Positions 1 through 11,600 are shown, counted from the stretch's first letter. The stretch: 64,000 bases of DNA from Vicia villosa (GCF_029867415.1 NC_081185.1:35720766-35784765); one strand, 5' to 3'. Notes: a model not told the origin generated them from the sequence alone. Translations and numbers: made by a program.

Positions 1-711
1 ACAAAAGCGTATAACATTAAATGCGATGCTGTACGGAACACGCAAAGCATTAAATGCACTCAACGGTCATCTTCTCCAACGCCTATAAATATGAAGTTCT
101 GATGAGAAGCAAGGTTAACGAACAAACACAATTTCTGTGAATATTAACTTGCTGAAACACTGTTCTATTCAAAGCTCAGAATCTTCATCTTCATCAAAGC
201 TCACTACATTGCTGTTGTAATATATTAGTGAGATTAAGCTTAAACGTTAAGAGAAATATCACAGTTTGTGATTATAGCTTTTAAGAAGCAATTGTAATAC
301 TCTTAGAATTGATTACATTAAGTTGTAAGGAACTAGAGTGATCGTGTGGATCAGAATACTCTAGGAAGTCTTAGAGGTTATCTAAGCAGGTTGTAACTAG
401 AGTGATCGTGTGGATCAGAATACTCTAGAAAGTCTTAGAGGGTATCTAAGCAGTTGTTCCTGGAGTGATCAGTGTGTGATCAGAAGACTCTGGAAGACTT
501 AGTTGCTGACTAAGTGGAGAACCATTGTAATCCGTGCGATTAGTGGATTAAATCCTCAGTTGAGGTAAATCATCTCTGCGGGGGTGGACTGGAGTAGTTT
601 AGTTAACAACGAACCAGGATAAAAATAACTGTGCAATTTATTTTTATCGGTCAAGTTTTTAAAGCTACACTTATTCAAACCCCCCCTTTCTAAGTGTTTT
701 TCTATCCTTCA
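1..711 (+). mobile_element. 3' part of a Ty1/copia-type LTR (solo LTR or 3' LTR)
   Basis: The stretch has no coding capacity. It holds three imperfect copies of a unit of about 64 bp at about 325-520, built around 'agagtgatcgtgtggatcag'. A TATA-like 'tataaat' lies near 85. The right end, 'ttctaagtgtttttctatcc' followed by ttca, resembles the 3' end of legume copia LTRs. No initiator-Met primer site follows 711, so this is either a 3' LTR or a solo LTR. Its 5' end lies outside the window, so the target duplication cannot be tested. The family assignment rests on recognition of the end sequence only. Confidence 0.5.
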
Positions 712-1081
712 GGAAGAATTCAAATTCAAAGGATAGAATACCATGGATAACCTTCCATAACCTGGAGATCAGGGGTACACCCTTCAATCTAAACGTCGAA
801 GCATATGACAAGGCTATTTCCTGAGGCACTTCCCTCACAAGCGTCTTTTTCCACAAAAATACTGGGGCAATGGATAGCAAATCCATAAGACGCATAACAA
901 AAGGAAAAGGCGTCTTCACACTTTACAACCTCGAATCAATCTTTCTCCTGACTACGATCTTCAAAGTTAAAAAAAAAACAGGTATTGGGGAATCGCGCTA
1001 GCATCCAACAACCATCCAATAACCTATCATTGGAGCATCATGCAAATACACATAAGCCACGCATTACATACATTGGTTGAT

Positions 1082-1700
1082 GCATTACACCGTACCTTTT
1101 TAGGTAGTCTTCCTTAAGACAAATCTCACGACCCTTTCTAAGAGCCTCCTCAAGTAGTCTTATTCAAGACAAATTGTCATCCATTTTCAGGAACCTTTTT
1201 AGGTAGTCTCTTTCAAGACATTCTACGAACCTTTTCAGGTAGCCTTCTCTAAGATAGTCATCGTCATTTCCAAGTACCTTTTCAGGTAGTCTTCTTCGAG
1301 ACATTCTTGTTCTAAGTACCTTTTCAGGTAGTCTTTTTCAAAACAGTTTGGCATCCTTTTCAGGAAGCTCTTCAGGTGGTCTTCTTTAAGACATTCTACG
1401 AACCTTTCTGGGTGGTCTTTTCTAAGACATTCACTGTCCTCTCCAAGAACCTTTTTAGGTAGTCCTTGTTAAAGACATCTTTCAGCCTTTTCAGGTAGCC
1501 GTCTTTAAAGACATTCCTTATTCCTTGCTAAGAACCTTTTTAGGTAGTCTGTTTTAGACATCTTCCAGCTTTTCCAGGTGATCTTCTTCAAGACAAATTT
1601 CTATCCTAAAAAAAATCTTTTCAGATAGTCTTCTTTAAAGATAAACACCCACATCCACTCCAGAAACCTTTTCAGGTAGTCTTATAGAAGACATTACTTC
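1082..1700 (+). repeat. Degenerate tandem repeat, about 45-60 bp units
   Basis: About a dozen diverged units alternate 'cctttt(c/t)aggtagtctt' with 'tcaagacat(t)'. Spacing varies because of indels. The array lies in the E0 3' UTR, a place where Ogre elements are known to build tandem arrays. Confidence 0.75.
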
Positions 1701-1950
1701 GTTCCACTCATCAATCAACATATACATAAGTATTACCCGCATACATAAGCATAAATTACAAAGCAAGCATAAGCATAGTCATGGTGTAGGTGCAAAATAT
1801 GGTTTAAATAGGCTCAATAAGGAGATAAAATCTTAGGATTGACATCACCATCAGCATACATACATACGCATTAGCATACGCATATCATCTGGGGCATTCA
1901 CATACTACATATCACAAAGTCCAGTTCTCGTCCTGGAAAATCATTTTCAA

Positions 1951-2120
1951 AGTCAGTTCCCGTCTGACTGTTACATCAAAATCCAGTTCCCATCTGGTAG
2001 TCAGTTCCCGTCTGACTGTTACATCAAAATCCAGTTCCCGTCTGGTAGTCAGTCCCCGTCTGACTGTTACATCAAAATCCAGTTCCCGTCTGGTAGTCAG
2101 TTCCCGTCTGACTGTGACAA
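1951..2120 (+). repeat. 48-bp tandem repeat, about 3.6 copies
   Basis: 'agtcagttcccgtctgactg' recurs at 1951, 1999, 2047 and 2095, an exact 48-bp step. Each unit also carries a second half, 'ccagttcccgtctgg', so a 24-bp substructure is visible. The units are nearly identical, so the array is recent. Confidence 0.9.
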
Positions 2121-2300
2121 CAGCCCAGTCTCCGACCCTCGAGTCGTGAGTCTAAAAACAGGTGAATCTCTTTCATGCAGGTATGCTTGTCAGAATCATG
2201 GCAGGCAATTCCTTTGGTGCAGCTGAGCTCGTCCGAACTAGGGCAAGTGATCTAAATGGTGCAGGCGAAGTTGCTACGAGCGTAGCAAATTAGCCTGAGT

Positions 2301-2515
2301 GGTGCAGGTAAATTTTGCGATAACCCTCGCAAATAACCCTATTGGTGCAGGTAAATTTTGCGATAACCCTCGCAAATAACCCTATTGGTGCAGGTAAATT
2401 TTGCGATAACCCTCGCAAATAACCCTATTGGTGCAGGTAAATTTTGCGATAACCCTCGCAAATAACCCTATTGGTGCAGGTAAATTTTGCGATAACCCTT
2501 GCAAATAACCCTATT
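2301..2515 (+). repeat. 43-bp tandem repeat, 5 copies
   Basis: Units start at 2301, 2344, 2387, 2430 and 2473, each beginning 'ggtgcaggtaaattttgcg'. A diverged sixth unit begins at 2516. Internal 'ttgcgataaccctcgcaa' is itself an inverted repeat (TTGCG/CGCAA). The copies are almost identical, which indicates recent expansion. Confidence 0.92.
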
Positions 2516-3039
2516 GGTGCAGGTGAGCTTGTTAGAACCATAACGAGTGATCCCTCTTACAAATCCTCGCTATGTAAGACTCAGGCTTTAGCAGGACGGT
2601 TCTCTTCTCTCACACTTAAGCGCAAGGTTCTACAAAGGGTTCCGCAATTGGGTTTATCACGTTAGTCCCTCGGCAGTGATCTTCTCCGAAACATCATAAA
2701 TAACACGCAAAGGTTTTATCTTTCTTTTCAGAGCTACTAACATACTTTAACTAACAATCATGCATCATTCAATTAACATACCTCATTCATACATAATGCA
2801 TATACATACATCGCTCTCATTTATTTTGAGAAGCTCGCTGCATCATACATCGCATGCATCATGACATTGTATAAAACTCGGGTTGCCTTTTTAGGCCGTG
2901 CTACAACCAAAACACAGTGGTCCCTTTCGAAAAAGCGTTTGCTCTGTACTCTGAGAAATGGTATTCACCTCGGATGGCATCTGTAAGCCCATCTCCTCCA
3001 AAATTTCTTCCCAACAAGGCAAATTTCAGGGCATTTTAG

Positions 3040-3125
3040 TGTTCAATCATCTTCTACCTTTAGATCACGATAGGCAGACGTGCCTATCCGACTCTTCAGG
3101 TTTAAGAAGATTGAACAGGGGCAGC
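3040..3125 (+). other. Polypurine-tract-proximal hairpin and putative plus-strand primer of E0
   Basis: The arm at 3040-3048 (TGTTCAATC) pairs with the arm ending at 3117 (ATTGAACA), with an additional CTTCT/AGAAG pairing after a 3-nt bulge. The loop contains a second hairpin, ATAGGCA/TGCCTAT. The 3' arm is followed by GGGGCAGC and then the LTR start at 3126. The same layout precedes both other Ogre 3' LTRs in the window. Confidence 0.6.
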
Positions 3126-3188
3126 TGTCATACCCCAAAATCTGCCCTCTTATAATTGTCTATGTCATTTCATTTCGAAGAATTGGTA

Positions 3189-3268
3189 TGGTGCAGTCAG
3201 TAAGAATTTAAGGATAAGAGTGTGTGACCGAGAGGTCCCGAGTTCGAATCCCACTTCTAACTTTTTTT
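3189..3268 (+). other. tRNA-like Pol III promoter segment 1
   Basis: TGGTGCAGTCAG at 3189-3200 fits the A-box consensus TRGYNNARNNGG with one mismatch. GTTCGAATCC at 3242-3251 fits the B box, 53 bp downstream. A run of seven T at 3262-3268 could terminate Pol III. The T-arm stem is not conserved, so this is not a functional tRNA gene. Confidence 0.4.
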
Positions 3269-3471
3269 CTTTTATTTTTATATAATGTTTCTAACCTCTT
3301 TTTTATTTTTTTATTCAGAAAAAATCACAAAAAAAAATATATAGTTCCTTATATTTTATTTTTAAGCTTATATTAATATTAGTTTTAGGATTTATTTTTA
3401 GTCTTTTATAATCATTAGATTAATTGGGTATTAGGCCCATTAGGAATAAAAAAAAACCCTAATTTAAACAT

Positions 3472-3480
3472 TATAAATAG
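3472..3480 (+). promoter_or_regulatory. TATA-like box in the E0 LTR
   Basis: TATAAATAG lies about 350 bp into the LTR. It is followed by a pyrimidine-rich leader, as in the other Ogre LTRs here (TATA-like boxes at 22231 and 28929, and 18053 on the minus strand). Confidence 0.5.
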
Positions 3481-4426
3481 AGTGTTTTTTGTCAATTAGG
3501 GGAGGCAATTCACCCTGTACAGAACCCTATTCACGCTCAGCCTCTCACGTGCACATTCCATCCAGTTTACATACTATGTAAATATATTCAATTCTTCATC
3601 AAACCACCAGACAATAATACAATAATTTCCCATTCATATCAATCTTCAACCTTATCCTTATCACAATCATCAATCTGTACAAATCAATATCATTGACACT
3701 AATCCAGACAAAATCAATCCAAACAAATTTAATAGGTGGCCTCACTTTTTAAAGCAACAAATATTGTCTATTATTCTTGTTTTACAGAGTGAGAAAAGAA
3801 CAAGGAAGATGATTCAAGTCCACCACACCTGCAAATCAACAACAACGACGAACATCATCACGGCCATCTCCGCTCCCGCCGCAACACACGCCGTCAACCT
3901 CCGGCGAATCCACACGAAACGCCGCCGCGAAGCACAGTAATCTCGCAACACAGCAACCGCTCATCGAAACACCATCGCTGATTTGCAGTAATCCGCGTGA
4001 GCTTTGCGCAACCACCTCCTCCATCGACAACCGCGCCCAAAGCCGTGAATACCCTTCACGCCGGAAACTATCCCTCTCAGATCCAGTCTCGATTGAGTCT
4101 TTCGCTTCTCCCTGCAAATCGAACAATACCACCCCAAGACTGACCCCGATTCAATTACAATAGCGGCACAAAGATCGAAAGCGACATCGGATTTGAACCG
4201 AGTCACATCTTCAAGTAACACTGCAAATCGAATGGTGTTCTGCTTTGGATTTTTTATGGCGTGTGTGGATTTTAAAGAGTCTTCGGTACTATGGACATGG
4301 TTGTTGAATGTTGGTAAAATAATGGGTAAACGAAGAAGAAGACCCAGCGGCGTTTTGTTTTTGCTGTATAATGCCTTTAATTCTTATAACAACATATGAA
4401 TGTAGGAAATTAACAGAATCAAGCAG

Positions 4427-4514
4427 TGGCGCAATTGGCAAGAAGTGTTGACTGGTGAGGGAGAGAACTGGGGTTCGAACCCCATACGCGGCGCCTAAAT
4501 TTTAATGTTTTTTT
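4427..4514 (+). other. tRNA-like Pol III promoter segment 2
   Basis: TGGCGCAATTGG at 4427-4438 is an exact A box. GGTTCGAACCCC at 4472-4483 is an exact B box, 45 bp downstream. TGGGGTTCGAACCCCA at 4469-4484 forms a perfect T-arm (5-bp stem, loop TTCGAAC is tRNA-like). A run of seven T follows at 4508-4514. D-arm and acceptor stems do not fold, so I call it a tRNA-derived relic rather than a tRNA gene. Confidence 0.5.
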
Positions 4515-5679
4515 GCAGTTTCTTACAAGATCTCACGCATTGCTATTATTTGACTTTCCTACTGAAACTACATATTTGTTGGTTTCTATTGTACGAACAA
4601 CAAAAGCGACTGGCCTTGGTGGTTCTCCATCCATAATTCAATGCACACAGCCAACACAAGACTATCATGCGTCCTCACATCTCCACCACATGATCTCCTC
4701 TCTTCCAGATCTAACGTACCGTGACGAAGGACCATGACGAAGGATGCATACCATAGACTCTCAACTTGCCCACACATGATCTCAGCCAGGTTTCCTCTAT
4801 TCTTTTCTATATATTATTTATATTTATTTATATAAGTGTTTAATTTTCTTACTATTTTTTAGTATATGTTAATTAAGAATTAGAATAAATAAGGATTAGG
4901 GTTATGATTTAGAATTATTTTCCCCATTAATTTCCCGACTATTCGATTCAATTATCACATATCAGGGTTTGCCCAATCCCATTGGCCATGTGGCCGAAGA
5001 TTATTAGGATTCAATTTATTATTCGTTCCGACTAAATCCATTGGTCGCGATGGTTAATAATCGATTAATTTAATTAATCAAATCCTATAAATTAAAATAC
5101 TCATTATTTTGCTAAATGGTTTTAACCATCTTATTGGTTATGATGATTAGCATACCTTATCAATTTGTTATTATTTGTAATCGTATTAATAGATTATGAG
5201 GGGTAACAATACAAAATAAAATGCATAAAAAATAATAAAACACATTAATTCATTATTAGTGGTAATCGAATCAATCGATTTGAATTGGTAATGGTGCAAA
5301 CCTCCTAATCTTTTAACTATGGTGATCGAATCTATTGATCATTGCGGTTAATGGTGACATACTAAAATCAGGGTTGTACGCCCACTCTTAAAACACTTGT
5401 CTTTTTCAAACTACGGATTTTCATCCTTATTCAAAGCTACGATAGGCCATTCAAAAAGCCTTCAAACCATCTCAAATCAAATTCAAATTCTAAGGCGTAC
5501 AATCCTGTGCCCGAACTACGTTGACTCTGATTCTCCATAAGGAGATACGTAGGCACTTGGCAACAAGGCGAGTCCCCCTCTTTAAATTTCTAATCATATC
5601 AATACAATTCTGTTTGCCACCCTTCTTTATGAACCCTGCCATGAAACCCTGATCTTTGAAATATTAGCCTTTAGGAAAG

Positions 5680-5710
5680 GGTTGAGGGTGCCTAACACCT
5701 TCCCTCAACC
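5680..5710 (+). other. Conserved LTR-end hairpin (E0)
   Basis: The stem GGTTGAGGG/CCCTCAACC (9 bp) encloses the loop TGCCTAACACCTT. It lies about 105 bp before the LTR 3' end. The same loop with different but complementary stems occurs in every Ogre-type LTR of the window. Confidence 0.7.
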
Positions 5711-5815
5711 TGATTATAATAACTTACCCTGAATCTCGTATCTGCGTAGGGTTTCCTATTCGCCCTTCAGAATAGGTGGCGACTCTAAAGTTAAATTTTT
5801 AGGCAGGTTGCTACA

Positions 5816-6357
5816 GATAAGACCTTATAACTTAGGGTAGACCTCCTAATTTGCTTGCTCAGATCAAAACAAACAAATCTCTCATATATCATTGTTTTTC
5901 AAAATAAAACTTTCAAAAAGACAATACTTTGTATATATCCAAACGAGGATCATTACGAAGTTAACGTTCTTTTTTCAAAAACATCTTTCGAAAGATAAAA
6001 CACTTTGTATACATCCGCACAAGGATCATTACAAAGTTAATTTACAAAGGTATTTGAAACCACATACAAGCATTTCAAGGCAATAGAAAAGTGATTGAAA
6101 ACAAGTGAGCTAAGCAAATTAAAGAGCCCATGGATAACCATGGATACAAAGGGTGCTAACACCTTCCCTTTGTATAACCTACCCCCTTACCCAGAATTTC
6201 TTAAAGGTCTTTTTCTGTTTCATTTATAAACCTTTTCTTAATTGGATAAAATAAAAGTCGGTGGCGACTCTCTGATTTTCAAAACACAAAAGCAGAAAGA
6301 AAAGAGTCTGTTCGCGTATCTCTCCGCGAGAGGTATGGTAAAAAACCGAGGGCGACA
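5816..6357 (+). mobile_element. Ogre1 5' LTR, 3'-terminal remnant
   Basis: It matches 25722-26264 almost base for base and ends 'ccgagggcgaca' at 6357. About 4.0 kb of the LTR is missing at its 5' side, where E0 sits. It includes the LTR-end hairpin (6144-6175) and the internal primer-core copy TGGCGACTCT (6262-6271). The 64-codon ORF at 5892 is identical in both LTRs and is not taken as a gene. Confidence 0.88.
6144..6175 (+). other. Conserved LTR-end hairpin (Ogre1 5' LTR)
   Basis: The stem ATACAAAGGG/CCCTTTGTAT (10 bp, perfect) encloses the loop TGCTAACACCTT. The identical copy in the 3' LTR is at 26050-26081. Confidence 0.75.
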
Positions 6358-6361
6358 GAAC

Positions 6362-6379
6362 TGGCGACTCTGCTGGGGA
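6362..6379 (+). other. Primer binding site (tRNA-Arg type)
   Basis: TGGCGACTCTGCTGGGGA starts 4 nt after the 5' LTR end (6357) and begins with the TGG expected of a site complementary to a tRNA CCA end. Ogre elements are known to use tRNA-Arg; the match to a specific tRNA was not computed. Confidence 0.75.
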
Positions 6380-7057
6380 AATACTTTCAAAAAACAAAAT
6401 GTTTTCAAAGGGGTTACCTTTAGAGTTTAGATCACTTTGATGTTTTCAATTGCTTGACTTGATTGCTCTATTTTCCAAAGGTTTGTTTGGGTATTTTGCT
6501 TGTGTGAAAGATTCTAACCCGAATCTCGAGATACCTTAAGTATGTGACAATAGACCAAGGAAACTGTACGGCATGTACCGATACGGTTGATCTGGTAGTC
6601 ACCGTTAGTGCGATACTTTGGTTTATACTGATGTCCCTTGAAAACGATCAAGGAGTATATTAGGCTTCCGAAATGTCATTAAACACTAATTTGTCTTAGA
6701 ACCTTTTAGTTGAACTTGACTTGTGGCCTATTAAGTGGCTAGCTTTGAAATTGATCGAAGTTAGTTATCCTCGAGGAATATTTTTGATCGGCCGTCCGAG
6801 CGCCGTATTGAGATGTTGTCTCCAAGGATCATAGAACCCGAATGCTATTCTAGGACAGGTTTTAACCAACTCAACTTCAGTGGGGAGGGTATCACCTATG
6901 AACTTCATGCAAGCCTTTAAACCTAAGGCTATTGTTTGATTTGTTTGTGTTTGCCACATGTTTGACATCATAACATCATAAGCATCATAAGCATATCATT
7001 TTCTCACTAATCATTTCAAGGATCAAAGAGTTTACCTTTGTTCTGTTATTGCAGGTA
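6380..7057 (+). other. Ogre1 untranslated leader
   Basis: No domain-bearing ORF lies between the primer site and ORF1. The leader ends in a splice-acceptor-like sequence, 'ttctgttattgcag' at 7041-7054, just before the ORF1 ATG. Otherwise I see nothing notable. Confidence 0.6.
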
Positions 7058-8401
7058 ATGGCTCCCGCCACCAGAGATTACATCCGAATCAACATCTCAA
7101 CGGTGCCATCTGAACTAAAAGACTTAGTATCAGAGTTTCCCAGGAATGCTCAATTCACCGAAAAACACGGTCACCTACTCCATTTGGTTACCTCAAAATT
7201 TGAAGAAGACATGATACGGGTCCTGTTCCAGTTCTTTGATCCCGAACATCATTGCTTTACCTTTCCTGATTACCAGTTAGTACCCACCTTGGAAGAGTTT
7301 TCTGAACTAATTGGATTACCTGTTCGAGATCAATTACCTTTCACTGGTTTAGAAAGGATTCCAAAACCTGAAATCATTGCTGCTGCCTTACATTTGCGAA
7401 AGTCAGAAATCGAGTCCAATTGGGAAACAAAGAGCAGAATCCAGGGTTTGCTTGCTAAGTTCTTAATGGAAAAGGCTCGATTACTACTAGAAAACAAAAG
7501 TTATCCAGCTTTTGAGGAGGTTATAGCTCTTTTGATCTATGGGTTGGTTTTATTCCCTAATCCCGACCAGTTCATAAGTGTGCACATCATCAACCTTTTC
7601 TTAACCCGTAACCCGGTACCAACCTTGCTGGGAGACATTCTACATTCTTTATACACTCGTACCATGAAGAAACGAGGAACTCTTATGTGCTGTATACCAC
7701 TACTGGCTAGATGGTTTACATTTCATCTTCCCCGATCAGTGTTGAGAAATGAACAAAGAATGCAATGGTCTCGCAGGATTATGTCTTTGTCTCATTCATA
7801 TATCCGGTGGAACAACTTCTTTCAAAGAGACATTACTATCATTGACCATTGTGGAGAGTACCCTAATGTGCCACTACTTGGAATCAAGGGAGGCATCACT
7901 TACAACCCCTCTCTAGCTTTACGCTAATTCGGATATGCACGGAGAAACGGTCCTCACGACATGATTATCCGTGGCATTGTGTTTGATTACGAGAATAATT
8001 CCCACAGACACCGACGAAGGTTTATACATGCGTGGGGCAGTGTCTATAGAATAGAAAGCAAAACTTTGGGGCAATGGAATTCTATTCCTATGGAACCTTA
8101 CCTCAGATGGGTGCGTACTCATGCTCAGAAATTCATCATGCCATATCCCGCTATTCTACCTGTGACTATCGAGCCAGAAGTCGAAGGAGACGAACCTCAA
8201 GTTATTCTACATCCGGATATGCCAACTGACCTGGAAGAGTTGCAGAAATCTTGGGTTCAACTAAAAGAGGAAAGAGACACCTTCAAAGCACACTGTCAAG
8301 ACTATGAGAGAAGATTATTGGAGCTCACCGGACAACTCCAAGAAGAACAGCAGATCAACACATTCCTGGGTGCAAAGAGAAAGCGTCCATGGGAGACCTG
8401 A
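7058..8401 (+). pseudogene. Ogre1 ORF1 (DUF7745-like protein upstream of gag), one nonsense codon
   Basis: ORF1 is the extra reading frame that Ogre elements carry before gag; its role is unknown. The frame runs from ATG 7058 to TGA 8401 (447 codons) but is interrupted by TAA at codon 290 (7925-7927), where Ogre2 ORF1 has glutamine, so this looks like CAA to TAA. Residues about 57-90 contain the family signature (FFDP...CFTFPDYQLVPTLEE), followed by the conserved IYG..LFP and the 'NVPL.G..G.I.YNP' block near 270-285. The C-terminal 60 residues form a charged coiled coil ending in a basic KRKRPW tail, which may act as a nuclear or RNA-binding signal. I start at ATG 7058, which follows an acceptor-like CAG. 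Sister copy: 32503-34029. The domain name is from memory of database naming and was not searched. Confidence 0.8.
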
Positions 8402-8623
8402 GGGATCCTTCATTTTCTTTATTTATTTCTGTTTTGTAAGCCCGAATGAGGCAAAAGAAAAAAGAAAAAAAAGAGAGAAAAAAGAAATAAACTGTTTAAC
8501 TAATAAATGTTTGTTTCCCCCTTGTTTTAACAAATCTAAATTCTAAGATCCTTGAAAACATTGCATATACATTTCATTCATTGCATATGCATTTCATTCA
8601 TACACATTGCATAACAGGTTCAC
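8402..8623 (+). other. ORF1-gag spacer of Ogre1
   Basis: Purine-rich (aaagaaaaaagaaaaaaaag) near 8451-8485, then AT-rich repeats of 'cattgcatatgcatttcatt'. It ends with two acceptor-like sites, 'cataacag' (8610-8617) and 'ctgtttatttcag' (8647-8659), just before the first gag ATG codons. It may be a ribosome-reloading or alternative-splicing region. Confidence 0.4.
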
Positions 8624-11600
8624 ATGACGGATTTCTCATCTCCTCGCTGTTTATTTCAGTTAGAAGAGATGGAATCTGAGACAAGCATCAAGAATCTCGA
8701 AGCACAGAACGCCCAAGTTCAAGTAGCAATTCTGGAACTGGCAAAGGGGCAACAAGAGCTGAAAGCCCTGATAACCAAGAAGAAAAAGAAGCCCAAAGGA
8801 TCTGTAGGCTTGAGTCACCTGAAAAGGAAGATCAAAATCCCAGTCAAAAAGTCCAAAAAGCCACCGATCCCTGAAATAGTCGGTGATGGTGAACAAGGAG
8901 ACAATCACAGCAACCAGGGTTCTGCCAAACCCTCCCTCTCTTCTAATGAAGAAGATTATCATTCTGGAGACGAACAGGATGATGACAAATACCAGCAGTT
9001 GGAAGAACGCATGAAAGCTATGGAGATACAAAAATACCTGGTTTAGATTTCGATGATCTGGGACTCGTCTCAGATGTTGTTATCCCTCCAAAGTTCAAAG
9101 TTCCTGTCTTTGCAAAGTATGATGGAGTTTCTTGTCCAAAACTACATCTGAGGTCCTATGTAAGGAAGATACAACCTCATACAGCAGATAACAAATTGTG
9201 GATTCACTTCTTCCAAGAAAGCCTGTCAGGTACACAACTCGAGTGGTACTACCAGTTGGAAAGTACAAAAGTTCATACCTGGGAAGATTTAGCTGCTGCT
9301 TTTTACAAACAGTATCAATACAATGCTGATCTTGCACCAACCCGTACTCAACTAAGGGGCATGTCCATGGCACCAAAAGAAAGTTTCAAAGGATATGCAC
9401 AAAAGTGGAGAGATATGGCTGGAAGGGTTCAACCACCTTTATCAGATCGCGAGCTAGTTGACATGTTCATGGGCACTTTAACTGGCCCTTTCTACAGTCA
9501 TTTGCTGGGAAGCTCATCATCAGGTTTCACTGACCTGATATTGACTGGAGAACGTGTCGAAAGCGGCATTCAAAGTGGAAAAATTCAAATAGGCTCTTCC
9601 TCTGGTACTACAAAAAGGCCCATCAGTGGGAGGAATGAGGTCAATACAATGCAAAGTCAGAAAGGTCGCAAAAGTGAGCAGCACCAATCTGTAGAGGCAG
9701 TTCTGATCTCCGCATCTGCACCTCAAAAAGATCAACTGCCAAAATATACGCGTCGACCAGATGCGCCAAGAAGAAATTTTACCAGAATCAATATGCCAAT
9801 CTCTCAGGCATTGCAGCATTTGCTAAAAGCAGATTTGATCACATTGAAAGACCCTCCAAAGAACGTCAACACTTCCTCTCCGAGTTATCGCCCCGATGCA
9901 ACATGTGCGTATCACTCCAACTGTCCAGGACATGACGCAGATCATTGTTGGGCCCTGAAAAATAAAATACAAGACATGATAGATGCTGGGGAAATTGAGT
10001 TCGATCCTCCAGAGACTCCAAATGTCATCACGGCACCTATGCCAAAGCACGACAAGACCGTCAATGCTATCATAGACACTGTTTACATCTATGATGTGAG
10101 GGAATTGTCAACTCCGCTCCTTGAAGTCAAAAGAAAGCTAATCCAAGCTGGTTACTTTCCAGGTTGTGACCCTGATTGCTTTTATTGCACACACCTACCC
10201 AATGGTTGTGAAAATCTGAGAATGGGAATTCAAAAGTGGATGGATCGCCGTATCATTATGTTTGAGAGGCTCCCTTCTATGGATGATCTATGCGAAGTCT
10301 TTTCAAACGGGATGAGACTAGAAGATGTCTCGGTGGTTTCCAACATACCATTAAAAATCCCTACCAAAGCTCCTTTCAAAATTTCTGCTACACCCAAAGT
10401 GGCATCAGTAATCATTACCAGTCCAACTCCATTTCCATACTCCTCAGACAAAGCTGTCCCGTGGAGTTATGACACTAATGTTTATGTCCATGGAGTTAAA
10501 CAGGATACCTTGACCGAAGAGGCCCTAAATTTTACTACTCCAACTGTTGATAACATTGTGGGTACCAGTAAGATTACGAGAAGTGGAAGGATCTTTTCAC
10601 CAGAAATTTCTCCAAATGTGGTTACTAATCCAGTCCAGGTCCCAGTTCCTAATCAAGATATCAACGCTCGAGGCAAAGAGCCACATGTTGAACCTGTTCA
10701 AATACCGGTGGAAGTCACTGTTGAGGATCCATCAAAGCAAGAAATGGAGGAAATATTGAAAATCATCTGCAAGAGTGATTACAATATTGTCGAACAACTG
10801 GGGCTTACTGCTTCAAAAATCTCAATGCTGTCTCTGCTAAAGTATTCAGAAGCTCATGCCAAAGCCCTGATGAAGTTCCTGAAAGCTGCACATGTACCAC
10901 AAGAGATTTCAATCGATCAATTTGAAAATTATGTTGCCAGTCTAACAGTAAATAATGGCCTCGGTTTCTCTGATGTTGATCTAACCCCTGCTGGAAAGAA
11001 TCACAATAAAGCCCTACACATCTCCATTGAATGTAATGGCACCACTCTATCTCATGTGCTGGTAGATAACGGTTCTTCTTTGAACGTGTTACCAAAAACA
11101 GTACTGGAAAAGCTTGACTTCGAAGGAATTATGTTACAACCAAGCGATGTTGTGGTAAGAGCCTTCGATGGGTCAACAAGAACAGTATACGGAAAGGTGA
11201 ATCTCTCAATCAGAGTGGGCTCTCAGATCTTTGATTCTACCTTTTACGTAATGGAAATTCACCCAGCATATTCCTGCTTGCTAGGACGCCCTTGGATACA
11301 TGGGGCAAATGCTGTAACTTCTACCCTACATCAGAAGTTGAAGTATCCGGTAAAAGGAAAAATTGTCACAGTTTATGGCGAAGAGGAATATTTGGTTAGT
11401 CACCTGAGTAACTCTAAGTATGTTGAGTTGGATGACGAATTCATCGAAACTCCCTGCCAATCTTTTGAGGTGGTCTCTCCAGATGTCTCTACTACCAAGC
11501 ATATTTCTGCTACTCACACTACAGCTATGGCTTCTCTCAAAGATGCCAAAACTGTGATCGAAAAAGGTGGTTGCACAATATGGGGACAGCTCCTCGATGT

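Larger units (their letters stand above)
712..3125 (+). mobile_element. E0: 3' untranslated region of an Ogre-like Ty3/gypsy element
   Basis: This non-coding stretch ends in the same motif that precedes the other Ogre 3' LTRs here: AAGAAGATTGAA, then an 8-nt purine-rich segment, then TG. Segments near 2970-3060 match the end of the Ogre1 3' UTR (21490-21650), for example 'ggcatctg.aagcccatctc' and 'ttcaatcatctt'. The region is full of tandem repeats, listed separately. Short ORFs in it show no domain and are treated as chance. Integrase and everything upstream are missing, so the element is truncated at or before the copia LTR at 711. Confidence 0.65.
3126..5815 (+). mobile_element. E0 3' LTR (Ogre-type, 2690 bp)
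   Basis: It begins 'tgtcataccccaaaatctg', ends 'aggcaggttgctaca', and has TG..CA termini. It carries a TATA-like box at 3472, the conserved LTR-end hairpin at 5680-5710 and a copy of the primer-site core TGGCGACTCT at 5777-5786. The end at 5815 abuts sequence identical to the interior of the Ogre1 3' LTR (25722 onward), so E0 apparently sits inside the Ogre1 5' LTR. The last 5 bp of the expected target duplication would be GATAA (5816-5820); the other copy is outside the window. The LTR also contains two tRNA-like segments and a GC-rich island. Confidence 0.8.

Noticed and set aside
2301..2515. 43-bp direct repeats as a CRISPR array
   Set aside because: Units are contiguous with no spacers; it is an ordinary tandem repeat in a retrotransposon 3' UTR.
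3836..4221. Minus-strand ORFs of 86-98 codons as genes
   Set aside because: Overlapping frames in a GC-rich island with few stops; no domain and two frames open at once.
4427..4514. A real tRNA gene
   Set aside because: Only the T-arm and the A and B boxes are present; acceptor and D stems do not pair.
5892..6086. 64-codon ORF as a small gene
   Set aside because: The same ORF at 25798-25992 is simply the second LTR; no start context, domain or relation to the element's coding region.
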